From: a virus
Direction: 5' to 3' (one strand)
Length of the DNA stretch: 25,980 bases
IMG/VR virus record: IMGVR_UViG_3300034523_000021
Coordinates: 1-25,980 of that record
Shown here piece by piece: positions 21,448-25,980 of the stretch (positions are counted from its first letter, which is position 1; the number at the start of each line of letters is the position of its first letter). Position numbers and translations under genes: made by a program. Below the pieces are notes generated by a model that saw nothing but the letters and a program-made list of their open reading frames with translations, did no database searches and had not been told where the DNA came from.

Positions 21448-22728
21448 TTAAACCTCGCCTATGGTTGAATATTGATTGGCCTCGCAGCCCTTATGCTCCG
21501 TGGCTTTCAGCGAATTACCGGAATCTTCAAATCTAAAGCCGGTCAATCCGTGAATCGCTGCAAAGCCTTTCTGATCTAGATGCGCGTGCCACTGGTCCAG
21601 GGCATCACGCTTGCGACTCATCACGTCCGACTGGATGTACACCTTCACGTTGTGGCCCATGGCGTGGTTGATCAGCAGCTCGCCAATCAGGTGGTCGATG
21701 CCGAGATCTGCCCAGCCAGTACGGGCCACCTTGCGCAGGTCGTGACTGGTCCACTCGCCCTGCCCCAATCGACGGAACACGGCGCAGCCCTGAGCCTCGC
21801 CCAGCGCCTTGCCGTTGCGCGCCGGGAACAGGCATTGGCCCTCATAGCCTCGGGCGTACTGACCTTCGCGGTACTGAGTCAGCAGCGCGCACACCTGCTC
21901 GGTCAGGGGCAAGTGATGCTCGACACCGGTCTTTGTGTTCTCGGCCGGGATGAACCACTCGCGCTCGGCAAGGCTGATGTGCGACCAGCGGGCCATCCGG
22001 GTTTCGCCGATCCTCGTCCCGTGACAGAGCATCATCAGCGCGAGCATCGAATCCAGAGGTGCAGTGGTCATCACGTAGGCCAGCTGCGCGATCAGGCCTT
22101 CCAACTGGACACCGCGAAGACGGGATGGCTTGATGCCGACCTTCGCCTTTGAGAAGTCATTGAACCGGATCGCCGCCATCGGGTTGAACGTGATCATCCC
22201 CAGCTTGGTCGCCTGACGGAACGCCAGGGCCAGCAGCTGGAATGCCGAACGCACGTAGTCGATGGAAACCGTCTCTTGAAGCGGCCACATCAGCAGTGTG
22301 TCGAGCGCAGCCTTGTCGATGGCGATCAGCGGCATGTCGCCCAGGCGCGGTTTCAAGTGGCACTTGATCAGCGATGCACCTGTGTTCTTGCGCTTGGCGG
22401 ACAGGTTGCGATCGCGCGACATGCGATCGGCGAACCAATCCAGCAACTCACCCACGGTGCCCCACTTGGAAAGGCTCGTACCTTCGCCAGCAGCCAGGCG
22501 CAGGCGAAGTGATGGCAACGCGGCGGCGACCTGTTTGTGGGTCAGTTCTGGAAAGGTGCCGATCGGGTTCCACTTGCCCTTCAGCACCAGGTACCACGAT
22601 CCGCCAGTACGGGCTTTGTTGAAGCGCAGGTATAGACCCTTGTTTTCGAGGTCGCGGACGTCCTGCACCGTGCCGGCCGCCTGGCGCTTGATCTCTGCCT
22701 CGGTGATCTTGACCGCGGCGGTAGTCAT
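21448..22728 (-). CDS. Tyrosine recombinase/integrase, P4-type, inside the nin operon
   Basis: The 426-aa product has a SAM-like core-binding domain (~90-190) and a catalytic domain. It shows Arg239 in CHGTRIGETRMARW, Lys266 in ENTKTGVEHHLPL, His329-x-x-Arg332 (SHDLRK), His355 (LLINHAMG) and the probable nucleophile Tyr364 in YIQSDVMSRKRDALDQW. The last segment follows the P4/DUF4102-type integrase pattern. All catalytic residues are present. It is translationally linked to RusA (4-nt overlap) on one side and a small gene 2 nt away on the other, far from any visible attachment site. It may be a lysogeny integrase expressed early, or a recombinase with a replication or resolution role. Confidence 0.9.
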   Translation of the reverse strand: MTTAAVKITEAEIKRQAAGTVQDVRDLENKGLYLRFNKARTGGSWYLVLKGKWNPIGTFPELTHKQVAAALPSLRLRLAAGEGTSLSKWGTVGELLDWFADRMSRDRNLSAKRKNTGASLIKCHLKPRLGDMPLIAIDKAALDTLLMWPLQETVSIDYVRSAFQLLALAFRQATKLGMITFNPMAAIRFNDFSKAKVGIKPSRLRGVQLEGLIAQLAYVMTTAPLDSMLALMMLCHGTRIGETRMARWSHISLAEREWFIPAENTKTGVEHHLPLTEQVCALLTQYREGQYARGYEGQCLFPARNGKALGEAQGCAVFRRLGQGEWTSHDLRKVARTGWADLGIDHLIGELLINHAMGHNVKVYIQSDVMSRKRDALDQWHAHLDQKGFAAIHGLTGFRFEDSGNSLKATEHKGCEANQYSTIGEV

Positions 22729-23102
22729 TTGCCCACCGCTGCCGGTGCGGCGTCGATGGGATAATCTCGGATGTGCACGCGAACAGAGCCGCCCGCCACC
22801 GGCTCGCCGACGTTGATGGTGGTGACGAAGTTCTTGTCGTCGATGCCCAGGCCATCAGCGATGCCATCGCGACCAGCCTTGAAGCGCGCCAGCAGGTTGT
22901 CGTCATCGTAGGAGCGGCGATTCGGCGGGCAGAACGTGACCCAGAAATACTTTTTGCCACTGAGGCGCGGCGCACCGAGCGCCAACGCGATCAGTCCACA
23001 GGCGTGGCGGTACGCCTTCGCGTGTTTGTGTTTTTGCCGCCAGTGCACGCGCGCGTTTGGACTCAACTCCTTCGGCGGCCACGGCAGCGTCATGTCGATC
23101 AT
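22725..23102 (-). CDS. rusA: RusA-family Holliday junction endonuclease
   Basis: The 125-aa product has the RusA signature: N-terminal LPWPPKELSPNARVHW, then the catalytic acidic cluster YDDDNLLARFKAGRDGIADGLGIDD with Asp66-68, Lys75 and Asp88/89. It resolves four-way DNA junctions made during phage replication and recombination before packaging. Start may be the ATG at 23102 (overlapping the preceding stop as ATGA) or three codons later. It overlaps the recombinase gene by 4 nt. Confidence 0.94.
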   Translation of the reverse strand: MIDMTLPWPPKELSPNARVHWRQKHKHAKAYRHACGLIALALGAPRLSGKKYFWVTFCPPNRRSYDDDNLLARFKAGRDGIADGLGIDDKNFVTTINVGEPVAGGSVRVHIRDYPIDAAPAAVGK

Positions 23103-23401
23103 GCAGCCCCCTTAACGGTGAGAATTCCGGCCCGGATCAGGCCTTGGTGGGTTTCCGCAATGGCGCGCGGCATGTCCCGCCAGTCGATGTCGCCGGCGGC
23201 GCGTCCGTCGATCACGTCATGGCAAGCGCTGCAGGCGTACACAGCGACGGTGTCTAAGCCCTTCATGCCCATACCCTTTTGCCCGCAAGGCAGATGAGCG
23301 AGAACTGTGGTTTCTGGATTGTGGTTGCAGACGCCTGGCATCCGGACGGTGCACTCTTGGCCATTGGCCGAGGCGCGGAGCTTCTTCGAACTTACTCGCA
23401 T
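23099..23401 (-). CDS. DUF1364/YbcO-like nuclease
   Basis: The 100-aa product (MRVSSKKLRASANGQECTVRMPGVCNHNPETTVLAHLPCGQKGMGMKG...ACSACHDVIDGR) matches DUF1364, related to E. coli YbcO. Probable zinc ligands are Cys17, Cys25, Cys57 and Cys60, with His36 and His61 near the active site. It is likely a structure-specific nuclease, as in many lambdoid nin regions. I chose the ATG at 23401; the longer frame upstream runs through the preceding gene. It overlaps RusA by 4 nt. Confidence 0.88.
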   Translation of the reverse strand: MRVSSKKLRASANGQECTVRMPGVCNHNPETTVLAHLPCGQKGMGMKGLDTVAVYACSACHDVIDGRAAGDIDWRDMPRAIAETHQGLIRAGILTVKGAA

Positions 23402-23601
23402 GGCGGGTTCCCCGTGACGACATCGACGACTTCGTAAGTGCCCGGCCACATCCAGGCGCCGTATCGCCGGGCCATAGCCGGATCGGCAAAAAGGGCAAGT
23501 GCATGATCAGGTGGCGAGCTCAAGTCGACCTTGAACGAGCAGCAGAACACCGCCCAGCGGTAGGTCTCGATCTCAGGAATAGCAAGGCGGCGATCAGCCA
23601 T
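23392..23601 (-). CDS. Small hypothetical nin-region protein
   Basis: The 69-aa product starts MADRRLAIPEIETYRWAVFCCSFKVDLSSPPDHALALFADPAMARRYG. It is a compact domain with two central Cys and several Trp/Tyr, without a recognised family. I use the ATG at 23601, which overlaps the P stop by 8 nt and has a GGGGG tract upstream; a longer frame overlaps P. It overlaps the next gene by 10 nt. Confidence 0.65.
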   Translation of the reverse strand: MADRRLAIPEIETYRWAVFCCSFKVDLSSPPDHALALFADPAMARRYGAWMWPGTYEVVDVVTGNPPCE

Positions 23602-24289
23602 GACGGGCAGCCCCCGATCGCATAGCGCGCAGCTCGGCGAGCGCTCTGTTTCCGATCTCAGGTGTGCGGCGTCCTTCAACTCGCTCAGGCAGTGCCAAAG
23701 GCATTTTCTGCAATGGCAGCCCCTCAATCAGGCGCCTAACTGTGATGGTGTAATTGCGCTCGAACAGCTTGAGGCTGAGCGATTCCTCCAGCTTGTTCAG
23801 ACTTTCAAAGCCACACTCTTTCGCTGTATGCCAAACCGCGTCGTTGCTCCACCGCGCACGCCCGGCCATGCAGGGATGCGCATTGCGGCATGCTTCACGA
23901 TGAGCGGCCGAAAGCGTTGGCAGGCCAAGCATTTCAGCAGTTGGCGTGCACCAGCCGATGAACACCCCGGGGGCTGGGATAAAATCCCTTCCTGACTGAC
24001 GAGCCCCCATTAGACCGAACTGCAGCTGATCAAGACTGCGCAGGCCTGCCTCTAGGAACGCCTGCAGCCACTCTTTTTTTGCCGCCTTGTAGGAAGCCAT
24101 GTCCGGCCACGCCTGCTTCCAAGCGGGGAAGATCGCGCGCAGCTGGCGAAACAAGCCGTTGATCACGATGGCAGTTTCACGGTTGAGCTCTGCTTGAATT
24201 TCTTGAGGTAGTTGCTGTTCCTTCGCGATGTACTGCCCCGACTGAACCTTCGCCCACAGCCCCGTGGTTACGACTGCAACGCTTTTCAT
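23594..24289 (-). CDS. P: Replication protein P (helicase loader)
   Basis: The 231-aa product matches the lambda P family: VINGLFRQLRAIFPAWKQAWPD (about 42-63), KKEWLQAFLEAG and ARQSGRDFIPAPGVFIGWC. It recruits the host DnaB helicase to the initiator-bound origin. Its ATG overlaps the O-like stop codon by 4 nt (ATGA), the usual O-P pairing. Confidence 0.9.
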   Translation of the reverse strand: MKSVAVVTTGLWAKVQSGQYIAKEQQLPQEIQAELNRETAIVINGLFRQLRAIFPAWKQAWPDMASYKAAKKEWLQAFLEAGLRSLDQLQFGLMGARQSGRDFIPAPGVFIGWCTPTAEMLGLPTLSAAHREACRNAHPCMAGRARWSNDAVWHTAKECGFESLNKLEESLSLKLFERNYTITVRRLIEGLPLQKMPLALPERVEGRRTPEIGNRALAELRAMRSGAARHG

Positions 24290-25032
24290 TGGCCCACCCC
24301 ATGCTCAATCCAGTCAGTCGCGTCGTCGTCGAAGTCCTGAGATGCTTGGCGCGGCGCGAATGGTTTGACGTTGGACGACCTGTTCAGGTCGTTGCGCACC
24401 CACTTGACCAGCATGCTTACCCACTCGGCCTCGGTGTTGACTTGCCCCTTCGGCTCATAGTGACCAGTGAATGCGCTCAAGACCTGGTCGGTGAAAAGGT
24501 CTAGCGAAACGCCCTGGTGCAGTGCGTACGTTTTGAGGATCTTCGGTTCTGGCACCCAGCTAAGAGTCATTTCTCTCGGCATGCGAGGGTCGACCGACTC
24601 CTGCGCAGAGAGAGGGTTTTGATCTTCTCTTCTCTTCTCTTCTTTAGGTAACGCACCGCTAACGCTAGTAGCGTTACCTTTTGCGTTACTTGCCTTGTGA
24701 TTCGCCACGCGTTTTGCCGTGAGAAGCCTGTTTTTAGCGGTCTTCCCGTTGTGACGGTCGAAATGAGGAAGGCTTATCACCCCTTCTGACTCGATCATCC
24801 AAGCAACAGACTTCATGTGCTCGCAGAAACCGGTAACGCCTACGAGACGGTCTAGTAACTTTTTGCTAACGCTCGGAGCGTTACCGTTTTCTGTCTGTTG
24901 GTCGAACCAGCCCCACACGCGCATCAGCTTTCCAACCACAGCATCGGGTTCGATGTCTGCCAGGTCAGCGATCTGGCAAACCTCGGGCTTGTCCAAGGTG
25001 GTGAGTTCAAATTTGATCCAGTCGCCGGCCAT
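24286..25032 (-). CDS. O: Replication initiator O-like, DnaT-type C-terminal domain
   Basis: The 248-aa product has an N-terminal winged-helix-like domain (MAGDWIKFELTTLDKPEVCQIADLADI... to about residue 100), a charged variable linker (100-150) and a C-terminal DnaT-like domain (~155-217). The last reads SWVPEPKILKTYALHQGVSL and YEPKGQVNTEAEWVSMLVKWVRNDLNR. It should bind origin iterons and, with P, load helicase. The iterons lie within the gene, in the codons for residues ~49-67 and ~114-129. A strong AGGAGGT precedes the ATG, which overlaps the upstream stop by one base (TAATG). Confidence 0.88.
   Translation of the reverse strand: MAGDWIKFELTTLDKPEVCQIADLADIEPDAVVGKLMRVWGWFDQQTENGNAPSVSKKLLDRLVGVTGFCEHMKSVAWMIESEGVISLPHFDRHNGKTAKNRLLTAKRVANHKASNAKGNATSVSGALPKEEKRREDQNPLSAQESVDPRMPREMTLSWVPEPKILKTYALHQGVSLDLFTDQVLSAFTGHYEPKGQVNTEAEWVSMLVKWVRNDLNRSSNVKPFAPRQASQDFDDDATDWIEHGVGQ
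24620..24885. other. Replication origin: seven GSTAACGC iterons and a homopurine tract inside O
   Basis: Seven copies of GSTAACGC (S = G or C; one copy ends the inverse as GCGTTACT) occur in 240 bp. Plus orientation: 24647-24654, 24658-24665, 24832-24839, 24865-24872. Minus orientation: 24671-24678, 24683-24690, 24878-24885. Two pairs form inverted repeats with 5-bp gaps. Next to the first cluster is a ~27-bp tract that is all pyrimidine on the plus strand (repeats of TCTTC, 24623-24645). Iterons plus a strand-asymmetric tract in the O gene match the lambda ori layout. Confidence 0.75.
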
Positions 25033-25274
25033 TACTTGACCTCCTGCAGAAGCTCAGCCAACCGAGTAAGGCCTTCTGGTGTAACGAGAGGTTGGAATGC
25101 CGCACGCTCAATGCCGGTCTCGGTGTCAGGCTTGAGGGCGGTCACCTTGTGCTTGAGGTAGCCGGTGAGCTGAGCTATCTCGGGGGAAGACATCGTGTGT
25201 CGCGACACGCTTTGTTCATGCCGTAAAAGTGTCGCGACATCGGGGGTATTGCCTGGAGCGGTGTTGGTGTTCAT
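25032..25274 (-). CDS. Small HTH-like regulator, possible Rha/antirepressor-type N-terminal domain
   Basis: The 80-aa product contains MSSPEIAQLTGYLKHKV (from residue 28), a likely helix-turn-helix resembling the N-terminus of phage Rha/antirepressor proteins, and a C-terminal LVTPEGLTRLAELLQEVK. The ATG at 25274 has only a weak ribosome binding site. A second ATG at 25193 begins directly at MSSPEIAQ and would leave two palindromes (25197-25208, 25229-25240) upstream rather than inside the coding region. The choice of start is open. It overlaps O by one base. Confidence 0.6.
   Translation of the reverse strand: MNTNTAPGNTPDVATLLRHEQSVSRHTMSSPEIAQLTGYLKHKVTALKPDTETGIERAAFQPLVTPEGLTRLAELLQEVK
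25197..25240. promoter_or_regulatory. Two operator-like palindromes with core TGTCGCGACA
   Basis: GTGTCGCGACAC (25197-25208) is a perfect 12-bp palindrome and GTGTCGCGACAT (25229-25240) repeats its 10-bp core. Their centres are 32 bp apart, about three helical turns, so both would face the same side of the helix. They flank an AT-richer 20-bp stretch. This fits paired binding of a dimeric repressor, though both lie within the frame of the small HTH-like gene if it starts at 25274. Confidence 0.5.
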
Positions 25275-25277
25275 AAT
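25249..25277 (+). promoter_or_regulatory. Plus-strand promoter of an OOP-like RNA
   Basis: TTGCCT (25249-25254) and CATAAT (25272-25277) are separated by exactly 17 bp; the -10 matches the consensus at five of six positions. It points against the cII-O operon and ends at the terminator at 25307-25330. The -10 box includes the start codon of the opposing small gene. Confidence 0.55.
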
Positions 25278-25283
25278 GACCCA

Positions 25284-25330
25284 CGAGTTTTATTGCTGTT
25301 GAAAGGACCGCCCTGCCAGGCGGTTTTTTT
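25284..25330 (+). ncRNA. Putative OOP-like antisense RNA
   Basis: A transcript from the promoter at 25249-25277 would be about 47 nt and stop at the hairpin just before the end of the cII-like gene. Lambda OOP RNA lies in the same place, between cII and O, opposite to both, and lowers cII expression. Read-through would run antisense into the cII-like 3' end. Deduced only from the promoter-like and terminator sequences. Confidence 0.45.
25307..25330 (+). terminator. Plus-strand rho-independent terminator
   Basis: ACCGCC and GGCGGT form a perfect 6-bp stem with a 6-nt loop (CTGCCA), followed by seven T residues on the plus strand. Both neighbouring genes are on the minus strand, so it terminates an opposing transcript. 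Confidence 0.8.
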
Positions 25331-25341
25331 ATGCTTGCGAT

Positions 25342-25764
25342 TCAGGCGGCCTTCAGCGATTCGCGCAGGATGTGTAACGCCTCAATGGCTTCATGAATCG
25401 CCTTCTCGCCCTGGGCTTTTTCGTGCTGGCTGATGTGGTTGTCCGCGGCCGCGTCGAAGATCAGCCGCCCGACGTCGCCGCACTCGGCGGACAGATGGCC
25501 GAGGGCAACCATCAGCGGCTTGGCTGCCGGCTTCTCGCGCGCGACCAGGTCGTAGCCGAACTTGTCTGCCAGGGCCATCAGCGGTCGCATGTCGCCGGTG
25601 TGCAGAAGAACGCCGAACAGATGCTCAATCGTCAGGTGGTGAGCCGAGTTATCCGGATTCGAGCGCTGCAGCAGGCTGACGTGCGCGAGGCACATCTTCC
25701 CTGCAAGTTCCTCCGCCCCACTTTCCTTGATGGTGGTGTGGCAAGCCCTCAAGAAATCTTCCAT
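25342..25764 (-). CDS. Phage regulatory protein, CII family
   Basis: The 140-aa product matches the phage CII regulator family (PF06892 type). Evidence is the N-terminal FLRACHTTIKESGAEELAGKM, VSLLQRSNPDNSAHHLTIEHLFGVLLHTGDMRPLMALADKFGYDLV (about residues 28-75), and a helical C-terminus. Such proteins bind DNA and help choose between lysis and lysogeny. GAGGT lies 8 nt before the ATG at 25764; an upstream extension of 18 codons lacks family similarity. It sits between Cro and the replication genes as expected. Confidence 0.85.
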   Translation of the reverse strand: MEDFLRACHTTIKESGAEELAGKMCLAHVSLLQRSNPDNSAHHLTIEHLFGVLLHTGDMRPLMALADKFGYDLVAREKPAAKPLMVALGHLSAECGDVGRLIFDAAADNHISQHEKAQGEKAIHEAIEALHILRESLKAA

Positions 25765-25847
25765 TCGTAAAACCTCAAATTTGTTTCCGTGGTAGCGGCC
25801 GCCAGGTCCGGCGATCATTCGCTCAACAGATCACTGACAAGGACGCC

Positions 25848-25980
25848 TTATGCAGCGGTTTTCTTTTTGTCGGCCTTCAATTGGCCGTCCGTTACAAGTT
25901 CAAGCTGGTACTGACGTAGCTCAGGGATCTCTTCGCCCCACTGCCGAACTGCCTCGTATGTGATGCCGAGCGCTTTGGCG
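25848..25980 (-). CDS. cro: Cro-like repressor, C-terminal part only
   Basis: Forty-four codons are visible, ending at TAA 25850-25848. The sequence AKALGITYEAVRQWGEEIPELRQYQLELVTDG is the recognition half of a Cro helix-turn-helix, with the typical QWGEEIP and a short basic tail (KADKKKTAA). The N-terminus lies beyond the right edge. Cro shuts down early transcription. The 83-bp gap to the CII-like start contains the ribosome binding site and no other gene that I can see. Confidence 0.85.
   Translation of the reverse strand, partial: AKALGITYEAVRQWGEEIPELRQYQLELVTDGQLKADKKKTAA

Noticed and set aside
1-25980. CRISPR arrays, tRNA or rRNA genes, insertion sequences and att core sites
   Set aside because: No regularly spaced repeats, no cloverleaf-like segment, no transposase and no pair of att-like direct repeats were seen on reading both strands.

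Overview
The window is one continuous block of a temperate, lambda-like siphovirus genome with an HK97-type head, most likely a Pseudomonas prophage or phage. The host assignment is an inference from high GC, GC-rich hairpin + T-run terminators typical of Pseudomonas, and a gene set I associate with Pseudomonas prophages. The sequence alone does not settle the species or whether the DNA is integrated. Neither phage end, the CI repressor, attP nor host flanking genes lie inside the window.

Nearly every gene is on the minus strand, so the phage map reads from right (25980) to left (1). Early and regulatory region, 25980-25032: the C-terminus of a Cro-like repressor, a CII-family regulator, then a small HTH-like gene. 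This stretch also holds a plus-strand promoter/terminator pair placed like lambda OOP RNA, and two identical-core palindromes that may be operators. Replication, 25032-23594: an O-like initiator with a DnaT-type C-terminal domain and a P-like helicase loader. The O gene contains seven GSTAACGC iterons next to a homopurine tract, a lambda-style origin. Nin-like region, 23601-20364: small genes, a YbcO/DUF1364 nuclease, RusA, a P4-type tyrosine recombinase inside the operon, two small genes (one with DnaJ-like zinc fingers) and a 187-aa candidate late antiterminator.

A sigma70-like promoter overlaps the stop codon of that last gene and a strong terminator follows within about 70 bp. This is the arrangement of lambda Q-pR'-tR'. 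Late genes then run leftward without a break: two membrane/coiled-coil proteins (holin/spanin candidates), two tiny ORFs, HNH endonuclease, a likely cos region, TerS (P27), TerL, portal, ClpP-like protease, HK97 capsid, connector genes, tail terminator, tail tube (V), chaperones G and G-T with a -1 frameshift at GGGAAAG, a lipoprotein, tape measure H, M, L, K, I and J (partial, running off the left edge).

Two genes look like accessory morons: the lipoprotein between G-T and H, and an AT-richer plus-strand gene with its own promoter between I and J. Terminator-like hairpins sit directly upstream of the ribosome binding sites of several late genes, which would require a processive antiterminator to read through. 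No endolysin is present in the window; it may lie beyond J.
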